A stretch of DNA of 26,318 bases from Spraguea lophii (Eukaryota; Microsporidia; Spragueidae): positions 1 through 26,318 of the forward strand of contig LDOQ01000257.1 in assembly GCA_001887945.1 (NCBI GenBank), read 5' to 3'. The translations under genes were made by a program, and so were the position numbers. Below the pieces are notes generated by a model. It was not told where the DNA came from. It worked only from the letters and a program-made list of their open reading frames with translations, and made no database searches. Positions 9,018 to 17,667 of this stretch are shown here, piece after piece (position 1 is the stretch's first letter; each line of letters opens with the position of its first letter).

Positions 9018-9998
9018 GGTAAAAGGGTTACTGGGATGGAAACAAAAAAGTATATTATTAAAAGAGATTGAAAGCTAAAAAAAACTTTAATTTAGTTTAA
9101 ATAAAGATAAAAAATCCGAAATGGGACCTTTTATTTTCTGAAAGTCTAAAAGTTCACTAATAAAATCCCTGATATTTTTATATTTATTAATCTCTTTTGA
9201 TTTTAAGCATTTCCATTTGTTTTTAATTCTTTAAATATTCATTTCAGACTTATTTAGATCAACAAAGAATCTTTTGTGATTAACAATCACGTGCTTATGT
9301 GTTGACTTTTTAAAAAACCACATCCTTTTCCAATAATCTGTAATTAAGGTTGTTTTTGATCTTACATTCATAAATACAATTTTTCGGAGTTTATCAGAAC
9401 TTCTCTTTATTATTATTGCAAATCGTACATCATCATTTTTTCTATATACACCACCTTCAACCCAAATTTATTTTGTTATTTTACCCTATTATATTTCCCC
9501 TTAACGACAAAAGATTCATCTATTTCAACTATATGATACCTACTTTTATTTCGTTTTTAGAGAGATTAGATAGTCTCTACCAATATATATTTTTTATTTT
9601 TTTCCTGTCTCCTTGTTTAAACCTGTTTCTTTAATTATTTTTTTTAATTTTGTTTTTTTAGAAAATTCATAAATTATTTCTAAAATTTTACTCGTAGGTA
9701 TACGTAAATCATATAAAAAAGAATTTATTTTAAGTGGATACCGTTTCTTAACGCATAATCTTTTCTTACAACACAACGAGGACGCTTCAAACGTATCACC
9801 AACGTAAGTATTTAACAAATTTCTACATTTATGACATTTTTTATTTTTTAGAATTATACCTTCTTCTCGTAAAAACGTAATAAAAGATGAAGTATTTCGG
9901 CTTAGTTGTTTTAAACTATCTCTGCTTTTAATTATCATTTTTTCTATAAGGTTTTTAATGATATACTTTTTTGTTCCCATCTCAGTAACCTTTTTACA
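9018..9998 (-). mobile_element. Merlin (ISXO2-like) element C, structurally complete
   Basis: 981 bp, bounded by inverted repeats of 46 bp (9018-9063 and 9953-9998). Of the 45 bp at 9019-9063 against 9953-9997, 41 are identical; the core is AACAAAAAAGTATAT. It is flanked by perfect 8-bp duplications (ATAATAAC). It carries one transposase on the minus strand that fills the element but is frameshifted. The left repeat overlaps the start of the transposase, so the repeat also codes for the protein's first residues. Structure and target-site length fit Merlin. Confidence 0.88.
9087..9980 (-). pseudogene. Merlin C transposase, frameshifted
   Basis: About 298 codons. The start is the ATG at 9978-9980, preceded by GGTTACTGAG inside the inverted repeat; upstream in-frame codons lie outside the element and are not part of the gene. 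The N-terminal part is intact to 9594: a helical region, a zinc ribbon (CHKC, then LCCKKRLC), then SFLYDLRIPTSKILEIIYEF and IIKETGLNKETG. After stops and frame changes near 9550-9600 follow HIVEIDESFVVKGKYNRVK (first Asp, near 9513-9529), GGVYRKNDDVRFAIIIKR, TTLITDYWKRM (second Asp, near 9331-9346), HVIVNHKRFFVD, and a C-terminal KNKWKCLKSKEINKYKN. A TAA falls exactly where the Glu block should be. It is inactive as read. Confidence 0.8.
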
Positions 9999-10006
9999 AT
10001 AATAAC
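9999..10006. repeat. 8-bp target duplication of Merlin C, right copy
   Basis: ATAATAAC, identical to 9010-9017. Confidence 0.8.
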
Positions 10007-10338
10007 TAATTATTGGTCTTTTTAAATGATGAAATAGACAATGATTAGCAATATTAGGATTTGACAGATAAAATACAAACATTATTGAATATTAGTACCA
10101 TCAATGGAAATAAAATGTAGATATTTAAATAGAATATTTACTAAATAATAAAAATAATTAAGAAAATATCTATCTTTAAATCTCAAAATTTAATCAACAC
10201 TTTTATTAATAAATATCAAATTACAGAAATATGATTTATAAACTTTCAATTAATAAAAAATAATTATAAATATTTATTTTAATATCCAATATACTACATA
10301 TAATCTAATATATTATTTTTATTTTATTTTAAAATATA
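10007..10338. other. AT-rich intergenic region
   Basis: Between Merlin C and the endonuclease gene. An upstream frame joined to the transposase (to 10082) has no family features. Nothing else is seen. Confidence 0.35.
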
Positions 10339-10632
10339 TTATTTATCATATTCTTTTCTATCTCCGAATCTTTTGATACTATAATATATTATATCTGTAT
10401 CATAATCTACCAATATGAGTGTTTTTCTTACACTATTACATACTCTCTGCAAAGCCTGTATATGCTGATAATTCTGATTATCATATACAACCACAGCATA
10501 TTTAGAATGTACTTTATATGGCTCATCAGTATACAAAAGAAAATCTACACCATATCCCAAACCATCACATACATGAAATCCTTCGTCAACAAACTTATTA
10601 AATATTAATGTTTTTTTAAGTGATATTTCCAT
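10339..10632 (-). CDS. tRNA-splicing endonuclease catalytic subunit, SEN34-like, minimal
   Basis: 97 residues, essentially only the tRNA-intron endonuclease catalytic domain. The family's catalytic triad is visible: Y34 in GYGVDFLLY, H42 in YKVHSKY, K70 in NSVRKTLIL. The SVRKTLIL block followed by YYSIKRFG resembles SEN34 more than SEN2. The enzyme cuts pre-tRNA at intron boundaries in the nucleus, normally as a heterotetramer. The start is the ATG at 10630-10632, preceded by TTTACTCC; an in-frame TTG farther upstream is not used. It is far shorter than animal or yeast SEN34 and lacks the N-terminal domain, in line with microsporidian protein shortening. Assignment to SEN34 rather than SEN2 is the weaker part of the call. 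Confidence 0.85.
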   Translation of the reverse strand: MEISLKKTLIFNKFVDEGFHVCDGLGYGVDFLLYTDEPYKVHSKYAVVVYDNQNYQHIQALQRVCNSVRKTLILVDYDTDIIYYSIKRFGDRKEYDK

Positions 10633-10640
10633 GGAGTAAA
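10633..10640 (-). promoter_or_regulatory. CC-type start-proximal motif of the SEN34-like gene
   Basis: On the coding strand TTTACTCC abuts the ATG. This is the weak form of the CC/CCC signal seen at several genes here. Confidence 0.4.
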
Positions 10641-10664
10641 ACAATGATGGTCAAAATAGAAAAA

Positions 10665-10905
10665 TTTAAAATATAATAAAATCTAGTTAAATGAATATAT
10701 TAATATTTTGTTTCATTACATTATAATTTTTAAAGAACAACAAGATAATAATATATTAATTTAAAATATAATGGAATCTAGTTAGAAGAATAACAAATAT
10801 ATAATAATATTTTATTGTAAAGTTTATTACATTATAATTTTTAAAGAATACCATATAGATAATAGTATTTTATCTTAAAATTATAATTTTTAAAAAGCAT
10901 TCTTT
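10665..10905 (+). repeat. Imperfect tandem repeat of about 95-110 bp
   Basis: A unit beginning TTTAAAATATAATRRAATCT and ending near ATTACATTATAATTTTTAAA occurs at 10665-10759 and 10760-10870, with a short third partial copy to 10905. It lies in the intergenic space upstream of the SEN34-like gene. No coding function is seen. The rest of 10906-11409 is plain AT-rich DNA. Confidence 0.5.
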
Positions 10906-11409
10906 TTAAAATATATCAAAAAAACATCAATTCCTTCGTAATTTAAAAATTATATTATCAAACATATAATTATTATCATTTCTTTTATAACAATCAATAT
11001 AATTACATTCTATAAATAATTATTTTTTAAAACAAAAAATTATCTTCTACATTTAATATAATTTCTATAACATATATATATAAATATCTCCAATAACCAC
11101 ATAACAAAATTATTTCATTTAAAACATAAAACATAATAAATATTACATCAATTATTAATTATTTATATATTATAATACGTTTTATATTTTATATTACAAT
11201 AATATATTTGAATTCTATATATAAAAATAAATATTTATATTGTTATTTATCTATTATAAATTTTACGTTCCATAATTATTTTTCTTATTAGTTATCTTAC
11301 CAAAACACAAGTTTTAATTATTTCATATAAAATATATAAAAATATAATTTATTAAAAACTATAAACTGTTTCAATTCATAGATAAATATAATTCAGAATT
11401 TATTCTACA

Positions 11410-11673
11410 ATGGAATTTTTAACAACAATATTATTTTTCATCTCTATGTTATGTGAAAATGAAAACAAGCCAGAAAAAAAACAGAAATTTTGGGGAGGTC
11501 CGTTCATGGGATATAGTCCATTTCAAGAACAATCATTCGATTATCCTCGGCGTGGCAATCAAGAAAATTATGATAATAAACCACAACAGGGTGGTTATGA
11601 TCCATCAAGCGGTGGTGGTGGTGGAGGATATGTAACAGGATATTATAGAAGAAGCAGAAGAACTACATATTAA
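11410..11673 (+). CDS. Small secreted Gly/Tyr/Arg-rich protein
   Basis: 87 residues. Residues 1-15 are a hydrophobic signal peptide (LTTILFFISMLC). The mature part is short, basic and low in complexity: KPEKKQKFWGGPFMGY, then a Gln/Asn/Gly region with six consecutive Gly, then YYRRSRRTTY at the end. The codon and GC content stand out sharply from the AT-rich flanks, which argues for a real gene. No family is recognised. A secreted structural role (spore wall or polar tube) or a role outside the parasite is possible but not shown. No CCC motif lies at the start (TTCTACA precedes the ATG). Confidence 0.7.
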   Translation: MEFLTTILFFISMLCENENKPEKKQKFWGGPFMGYSPFQEQSFDYPRRGNQENYDNKPQQGGYDPSSGGGGGGYVTGYYRRSRRTTY

Positions 11674-11676
11674 AGA

Positions 11677-11762
11677 TTTATAACGATTAACAAGTTTATA
11701 CGATATTTTAATTTTATAACGATTAACAAGTTTATACAATATTTTAAGTTTATAACAGTTAA
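11677..11762 (+). repeat. 36-bp tandem repeat, about 2.4 copies
   Basis: TTTATAACGATTAACAAGTT starts units at 11677 and 11713, and a partial, slightly changed unit starts at 11749. The array begins 4 bp after the stop codon of the small secreted protein, so it would form the 3' end of that transcript. Confidence 0.8.
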
Positions 11763-12129
11763 TATTATTATCTATTGTTTTAATAAGTAGATAACTATAA
11801 AAATATATTAATAAACATTATTAATTTCAATGAGTTACATAACAATCTTTAATTATTTTATCAATATTTATCATAATAAATTATTAAACTATGTTTTTAT
11901 ATTATAGAATATTTCATAAATATGTTAAAAAATATAGAAAAGAAATAATATCATATAGTTTTTTAAAATAATAATAAACATTTTTTAATAATATTTTTAT
12001 TGTTTATTGATTTTCTAAATTTAATCTTATCCTATGGTAAATATAATAAAAATAAATCAGTGACAATATTATTTAATATGATAAACCGTTAAAAAAATAA
12101 TAAAAATATAGATAATATTATGCGTATAA

Positions 12130-12400
12130 GATGATTTGGCTATACAACAATATACAAGATTATTACTTATATTGAAAATAATACTGAAAATACATTTTAC
12201 AACGATTTATTCAACAAAGACATATATAGAAGTAAGTTTATATTACAATCCGATACTAATATATTAATAAATTTAGACAGTTTTATAAGAAAAGATTTAT
12301 TATTTAAGTTAACAGTTGCTAGATATTAACTAAATCCCAAGTTTAATTGGTTCAGATCTTTCATCCAAGAAGATTTTAAAACAAAAAAATATATATAAGG
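12130..12400 (+). pseudogene. Possible gene remnant of unknown family
   Basis: A frame of more than 60 codons with protein-like composition (NNTENTFYNDLFNKDIYRSK, then FILQSDTNILINLDSF, then FIRKDLLFKLTVARY) runs to a TAA near 12328. It then continues in the same frame as LNPKFNWFRSFIQEDFK. There is no clear start Met. The richer codon mix than the flanks suggests former coding sequence. The family is not recognised. Confidence 0.3.
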
Positions 12401-12867
12401 AGAAATAAAGGTTCAATAGATGTAATTTGATTATACCTTCTACAATAACTTTATTACCGATTAAAATATTGATTAACAAATCAACCGATATTGTATTAGG
12501 TCACAAACCATAATCTTATTAAAAATAATAAATTAAAGATTATACCATATATAATCTACTGACATCTTGAAATATAAAATAATATAAAATTAATGTATAT
12601 ATCTAAAAAAATCAATTAATATAAATTATTCATATTTTAATAAATATAATGGTTTTAGACTGTGATGGACTGCAACCAATCAGAATATTTTGATGATAAT
12701 TAAAATCTAATTTAAAAAATAAATGATAATATTTGAATAATAATAATTTTTAATATAACTTTTTAATCATTATGAAATATTTCTATCATACTTTAATATT
12801 GTTTGATCATTACATCATTTAATCTTATATATGCTGGATATTAAAATAAAGAGCTTAATCTCTTTTT

Positions 12868-12990
12868 TTAAAAAAATAAAACTTTTATTTATAGAAGTTT
12901 CCTAACCTACCGTGGTCTATAACATTTAATTTTTGAAACGACTTTCATTTTATTTTATATTCCAAATTCTTATAATTTACGTATTGTATA
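12868..12990. repeat. Dispersed repeat block shared with 23578-23730
   Basis: AAAAAATAAAAYTTTTAT, AGAAGTTTYCTA, CTACMGTGGTYTATA and CATTTTATYTTATATTC occur here and at 23578-23730 in the same order, with a small deletion here. This is probably another decayed copy of a mobile element. The rest of 11763-13840 is AT-rich and shows nothing that can be named. Confidence 0.4.
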
Positions 12991-13832
12991 TTTCCATTCT
13001 TTTTAATATCTATAAAATTCTAATATCCATTTTACTATAGTATTACTCAATAAAAAACATATTAATCGTATTAACTAGTTAATAATTCTATATATCAGAA
13101 ATATCGTTCTAAAAAGTATAATATAATTCATTCTATTAAATCTTTATTCATACCCAACTTCTATCATACCCCTTTTTTCTTTTATAATTTTATTTTTAAA
13201 ATCCTCAAAACGAGATATTCAAACACTCTTACTTGTACTTAATTACAACCATTACAATTATAAAATTTATTATTAAAAAATATATATATTTATAATTATT
13301 TTAAATATCATCATTATTATTTATATATCATATTTATTCTAAGAAATATATTTTCTATTTTCTAACTAATAAATAATAAGATTATACTTAATATGAGTAT
13401 ATTTAATAATATTATAATTAACAATTAATAACGCTATAACTAATACTTAATAAAATATATTTCATGTAAAATATATCTAATATAAATAGTAAAGATATCT
13501 ATTTTTATAATTAACTATATAAGCGTATATTATTACTATAAAATATAAAAATTATTTTTATACATAATAAGAGAATAAATATTAATGATATAATCAAATA
13601 CAATTATAGATAATAATAGATAATTATATAATCAAATTATATGATAAAGTAAAATAAATTATATAATAAAATATAAAGATCAAAAAAACTAAAAAATAAA
13701 TAAAAGGAGATATTATTATATTATAACAAAATATATATTCACTATTACCATCTATTACCATCTATCACATTTTTTTGTCTTCATAATTAAAACAATCATG
13801 AAACACTATATTTTTATTTTCTATCTTTTATG

Positions 13833-13840
13833 TTACCCTT
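13833..13840 (+). promoter_or_regulatory. CCC start-proximal motif of the PUF gene
   Basis: TTACCCTT directly abuts the ATG. CCC-like motifs just upstream of start codons are a described microsporidian transcription signal. Its position fixes the start and implies almost no 5' leader. Confidence 0.65.
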
Positions 13841-15259
13841 ATGACAGAAAAGCGCTCATTCTCTGCACCACCATATTACTTTGACGATCTTCTAGATTAT
13901 ATCAAAGACAAGGATAATTTCACTAAATATTCTGAATTGAAGAATTTATTGTCTATCTCTAAAGATTATGATGTCGAGCCAAAAGTGAAATTTCAATTTA
14001 TGGTTGATTCTTTGGATGATTTGGATGTAAAGCATAATCTTATAGAATGGATAGATAGGGATAATCCACTGGGAATGTCAAAACCGTTGGAACAAAATAA
14101 TAGTAGGATAAAAATAAAACAGGATATTGTGGGTTTTGTTAATGGATTGAAAAATAAAACGGATGTGTCGTTGAAGAGTATAGGGAAGATGTTGGAAAAA
14201 GAGGTCAAAAAGAAAAAAATAAATGTGGAGGATATTAAAGAGGAAAAATACGAGGAGTTGAATGTGGATCTTGATACAGAAATAGATTTGAAGAGGGATG
14301 ATGGTAGTGTGGGATTAAATGGTTTTGGTTATTTGGATGAATCGAATTTGAAAATGGTGGTAAATTTTATTTGTAAAGATCAAGATGGTAGTAGATTTAT
14401 TCAGAAAAAAATAGATGAGTGTTCTTCACAGGATAGATTGTGGTTGTATGAAAATATAAAAGATGATGTTTGGGAATTGTCTATGGATCTTTTTGGAAAT
14501 TATGTAATACAGAAATTATTTGAAAGTGAGAGAGAAATAAAAAAAGATATTCTTAAAAAAGTTAAAGGAAGGATATTGGGATTGAGTGTGCATATGTATG
14601 GTTGTAGGGTAGTTCAAAAAATCTTGGAATGTTCTGGAAGTGAAGAAATGGTTTTGGAAGAAATAAAAGATAAACTTTTGGTTTTGATAGAAGATCAGAA
14701 TGGAAATCATGTTGTTCAGAAATGTGTAGAAAAAATAAAAGATAAAAAATATTTTATAGAATATTTTCAAAACCACAGTGTGAATATGAGCATGCATAAA
14801 TATGGATGTCGTGTAATTCAAAGACTACTTATTGACAACCACCAAGATGTGATGGTAAAAAATATAATAGACAATACGAGTTTGTTAGCAGAAAATCAAT
14901 ATGGAAACTACGTACTTCAATTTATTTTAGATAATGGTAATGAAGTGAATAAAAAAAGAATTATAAATAAAATCTTACCGAAGGTATATGAATACTCCAA
15001 ACACAAATTTGCTTCTAATGTAGTAGAAAAATGTGTTGTACAGGCCGATAATGAAGAAAGAATAAAAATGGTGGATAGATTAAATGGAGATAATATTTTT
15101 GATATGAGTACAGATAAATTTGCAAATTACGTAGTACAGAGATTGATTGATTTGGCAGAAAATAGAAAAAAAATAATTAATAATTTGAAGCCGCATGTGG
15201 CAGAGCTGAAGAAATGTGTATATTCGAAACATATAACTACAAAATTATATTTATTCTAA
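13841..15259 (+). CDS. Pumilio/PUF-family RNA-binding protein
   Basis: 472 residues. Residues about 168-472 form a full Pumilio homology domain with eight repeats. The base-contacting triplets are S184-R185/Q188, N220-Y221/Q224, C255-R256/Q259, N289-H290/Q293, C323-R324/Q327, N356-Y357/Q360, S392-N393/E396 and N429-Y430/Q433. This is the same set, in the same order, as classical Pumilio, for which the known code predicts UGUAUAUA-type targets. The end, YSKHITTKLYLF, matches the usual closing half-repeat. The N-terminal 167 residues are charged and without a known domain. Such proteins bind 3' UTRs in the cytoplasm and repress or destabilise mRNAs. There are no frame breaks. Confidence 0.95.
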   Translation: MTEKRSFSAPPYYFDDLLDYIKDKDNFTKYSELKNLLSISKDYDVEPKVKFQFMVDSLDDLDVKHNLIEWIDRDNPLGMSKPLEQNNSRIKIKQDIVGFVNGLKNKTDVSLKSIGKMLEKEVKKKKINVEDIKEEKYEELNVDLDTEIDLKRDDGSVGLNGFGYLDESNLKMVVNFICKDQDGSRFIQKKIDECSSQDRLWLYENIKDDVWELSMDLFGNYVIQKLFESEREIKKDILKKVKGRILGLSVHMYGCRVVQKILECSGSEEMVLEEIKDKLLVLIEDQNGNHVVQKCVEKIKDKKYFIEYFQNHSVNMSMHKYGCRVIQRLLIDNHQDVMVKNIIDNTSLLAENQYGNYVLQFILDNGNEVNKKRIINKILPKVYEYSKHKFASNVVEKCVVQADNEERIKMVDRLNGDNIFDMSTDKFANYVVQRLIDLAENRKKIINNLKPHVAELKKCVYSKHITTKLYLF

Positions 15260-15607
15260 AATAAAATTTTCTATAAAAAATTATTATTTATAATATTATT
15301 ATTATAGTGATATATTGTGAGTATGATATTATTGTTATAGGTTAGGATAGGTTAACGTGATATAATAGAGTTATAATGATATAATATGGTTATAGTTTAT
15401 TGTTGTAATATTATTGTTATATTATAATAGATTATAACATATAAATTATATTCACAATATATTGTAGTATAACTATAATTATTATAATTTATCCTGTTTA
15501 TTACGTTTATTACATTATATCATCTATTCACATTTATTATATTTTTTACCATCATCATTACACCTTATAACATATCATTTTGTAAAAAAATCTTTGTTTA
15601 AAATTTT
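15260..15607. other. Intergenic region with a TTAGG-like word
   Basis: AT-rich spacer between the PUF and PWWP genes. At 15338-15355 TAGGTTAGGATAGGTTAA is matched, inverted, by 16734-16751 on the other side of the PWWP gene (17 of 18). No gene is seen. Confidence 0.4.
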
Positions 15608-15615
15608 TTGTTTTT

Positions 15616-15625
15616 ACCATCCCCT
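15616..15625 (+). promoter_or_regulatory. CCC start-proximal motif of the PWWP gene
   Basis: ACCATCCCCT abuts the ATG at 15626. It supports that ATG over the upstream in-frame TTG. Confidence 0.6.
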
Positions 15626-16486
15626 ATGAAATTCCAACCTCAAGATCGTATTTTTGCAAAACTTTCCTCATTTCCTTATTGGCCTGGAAGAATTGCATCA
15701 TCTGAAATAACAAATAAATTACGTATTAACGAAAATAAAAAAGATAATTACATCGGTGTATTATTCTTTGGAGAAGAATTAAGTTATGGATTAGTTAGAA
15801 ATGATAAAATAGTAGAATATAATGAAGGTAGTATAAATAAATATGGAAATAGAAAAGGAAAGGATTTTGATATTGCAATGAATATGATAAAAGATAATGT
15901 TGTGGAAGATCCGCCATTGGAGGATAGTGATATAGAAGAAGAGGAAGAGAGTAAGCATGAAGAGAAAAAAGAAATAAAAAAAGAACAAAGAAAAAAAATA
16001 CAGGAATTAAAAGCCAATAAGAAAATCAAAACAACAAATAAAAATGATAATGAAAGCGTGAGTGGAAGTGATAATGTTAAAAATAGCAAGAGTGGAAGTG
16101 AAAGTGAGGATGATAAGAAGAAAGAAGATAATAAGACTATTAAGAATAGCAAGAGTGTAAGTGATAAGACTAAAAAAAGTAGTATAAGCGATAATGTTAA
16201 AAATGATAAAAGTGATAAAACTAAAGAAAGCAATATAAAAGAAAACAAGAATGAGAGTAATACAGAAAAAGATAAGAATAATATAGAAAAAGATACTACT
16301 AATACTATTAATACTATTAAGAATACAGATAATAAAAATAATATAAAAAAAGATATAAAAGAAACAGAAGAACTATATAAACCTAAAGAAAGAATATTTA
16401 ATAAAGAAAGAATACCAGGTATAAAATATGAAGAAGAAAATATAAAGAAAAGAATAGAAAATGATTATAAGAATAAAAATAAATAA
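15626..16486 (+). CDS. PWWP-domain chromatin protein
   Basis: 286 residues from the ATG at 15626. Residues about 4-92 are a PWWP domain: the entry QDRIFAKLSSFPYWPGRI, with YWPG in the place of PWWP; the strand YIGVLFFGEELSYGLVRND; and the helix KGKDFDIAMNMIKDNV. PWWP domains read methylated histone H3 Lys36 together with DNA, so the protein probably acts on nucleosomes in the nucleus. Residues 93-240 are an acidic, then Lys/Ser/Asn/Asp-rich low-complexity tail with irregular NVKN-S-KSGSESE type repeats. The last 45 residues (KPKERIFNKERIPGIKYEEE) look more ordered. The specific orthologue (for example a Pdp3-type subunit) cannot be decided. Confidence 0.88.
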   Translation: MKFQPQDRIFAKLSSFPYWPGRIASSEITNKLRINENKKDNYIGVLFFGEELSYGLVRNDKIVEYNEGSINKYGNRKGKDFDIAMNMIKDNVVEDPPLEDSDIEEEEESKHEEKKEIKKEQRKKIQELKANKKIKTTNKNDNESVSGSDNVKNSKSGSESEDDKKKEDNKTIKNSKSVSDKTKKSSISDNVKNDKSDKTKESNIKENKNESNTEKDKNNIEKDTTNTINTIKNTDNKNNIKKDIKETEELYKPKERIFNKERIPGIKYEEENIKKRIENDYKNKNK

Positions 16487-16832
16487 TATAAATGTTTTAA
16501 GAAGAAATAAAATTTATTGTTAACTAAAATATTATTTATTTTTATAACTGTTATACGTATTGGTATTATATTATATCTTATTATTATACGTTGTTATATA
16601 TATGATTATTCTATAATTATAGTTATACATATTGATATTATTGTTCAGTAGAGAAAGAGATAATCTTTAAAAAAATTAATAGAAAATAAAAAATATTTAT
16701 ATCTACTATGAAATAAACAATAATAATAATAAATTAACCCATCCTAACCTATTAACTAAACCAACTAAACAACAAAAATATAATATCAATAAAAATAAAA
16801 TATATTTTATTTATCTTTATTATTTTCTATGG
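16487..16832. other. Convergent intergenic region
   Basis: Lies between the 3' ends of the PWWP and RPB7 genes. It carries AAATTAACCCATCC at 16731-16744, the same 14-mer found at the RPB7 start, but no open frame follows it on the plus strand. The rest is AT-rich. Confidence 0.4.
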
Positions 16833-17294
16833 TTAATATATAATACCTAGGCTATCTTCATTGATAGTTCCTATTGCATATACTTTCTTTGTATCTATTT
16901 TAGTACCTATTATTTTTAATCTTATTTGTGTATTCTTCTCTATATTCATTACTGTAGGTATTTGATAATTACTAATAAATATATTCATAGGCCCACATGA
17001 TGCAAAAATTCCTAATTTATTTATTTCATTTACATTTGCATCTAATATTTCTCCTTTCTCTGGTTTTAATACTATTGCTGTATATTTTATCTTAATACGT
17101 ATATGTCCTGTACTCTCTACTATAATAGCACCTATATTATTTATAGTGGTAATAGCTAAAATATAACCATGATCAGATGTACAACTACCTTCTTTTTCTT
17201 GATATAGTTGGGTATGGATGGTATTATGGATAGATGAAGTAAGTGTGTTCGGTGGAAGGAATAGCGTGTGGGTAAGAGGGGTAAGGAAGAACAT
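16833..17294 (-). CDS. RPB7: RNA polymerase II subunit RPB7
   Basis: 153 residues, slightly shorter than the usual about 170. Residues 1-78 are the N-terminal RNP-like domain with the signature LYQEKEGSCTSDHGYILAIT and NNIGAIIVESTGHI. Residues 79-153 are the S1/OB domain: KPEKGEILDANVNEINKLGI, then ASCGPMNIFIS and the closing IRLKIIGTKIDTKKVYAIG. Order and spacing match RPB7 throughout. It forms the RPB4/RPB7 stalk that binds nascent RNA and supports initiation. The start ATG directly follows TTAACCCATCC. The first 25 residues are divergent. There are no frame breaks. Confidence 0.95.
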   Translation of the reverse strand: MFFLTPLTHTLFLPPNTLTSSIHNTIHTQLYQEKEGSCTSDHGYILAITTINNIGAIIVESTGHIRIKIKYTAIVLKPEKGEILDANVNEINKLGIFASCGPMNIFISNYQIPTVMNIEKNTQIRLKIIGTKIDTKKVYAIGTINEDSLGIIY

Positions 17295-17305
17295 GGATGG
17301 GTTAA
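17295..17305 (-). promoter_or_regulatory. CCC start-proximal motif of RPB7
   Basis: TTAACCCATCC on the coding strand abuts the ATG. Confidence 0.65.
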
Positions 17306-17337
17306 TTTATTTTTATAAAAAAATAACAAAATAATTA

Positions 17338-17420
17338 TATGTGATATGAGTGATATGAGTGATTATATGTTAGATGTGGTATAGATGTTAGAGTGGTATA
17401 GGTGATATGATAATTAAGAT
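17338..17420 (+). repeat. TGATATGAG minisatellite, forward cluster
   Basis: GTGATATGAGTGATATGAGT is followed by degenerate units (GTGGTATAG, GTGATATG). The same word occurs inverted at 17560-17670 and direct at 18611-18665, on both sides of the kinase gene. Confidence 0.55.
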
Positions 17421-17559
17421 AATACGTATCATTTATTTAATATTTATTTAATAGTAATATTATCATTATTACTTACATATTATTTTTCTATTACTTTTAT
17501 CATTTATTATTTATATTATAATATCTTATCACATATTATAATTACTACTCATTATTGTC

Positions 17560-17667
17560 ACTCATATTATTTATAACCTACCATTCACTCGTATTATCAC
17601 ACAACACTACCATCCATTATCACTTATACCACTCACTTATATCACCCAACACACACTCATACCATTG
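17560..17667 (-). repeat. TGATATGAG-like minisatellite, inverted cluster
   Basis: On this strand the units read as ACTCATATTA, CACTTATACCACTCACTTAT and ATCACCCAACACACACTCAT, the reverse complement of the forward cluster. It reaches the last codons of the kinase gene. The rest of 17421-17559 is plain AT-rich DNA. Confidence 0.5.

Noticed and set aside
9981..10082. Upstream extension of the Merlin C transposase frame
   Set aside because: It lies outside the element's inverted repeat and target duplication, so it is host DNA that happens to be open.
10665..10905. CRISPR-like array
   Set aside because: It is a simple tandem duplication without spacers, in a eukaryotic genome.
14516..14821. Reverse frame opposite the PUF repeats
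   Set aside because: It is the shadow of the Pumilio repeats. Its peptide is Phe/His-rich without features.
15608..15625. TTG start for the PWWP protein
   Set aside because: Eukaryotic initiation at TTG is unlikely, and the CCC motif abuts the ATG at 15626.
15784..16248. Long Ser/Leu/Phe-rich reverse frames opposite the PWWP gene tail
   Set aside because: They arise from the Lys/Ser/Asn-rich coding strand. They have no start signal and no family features.
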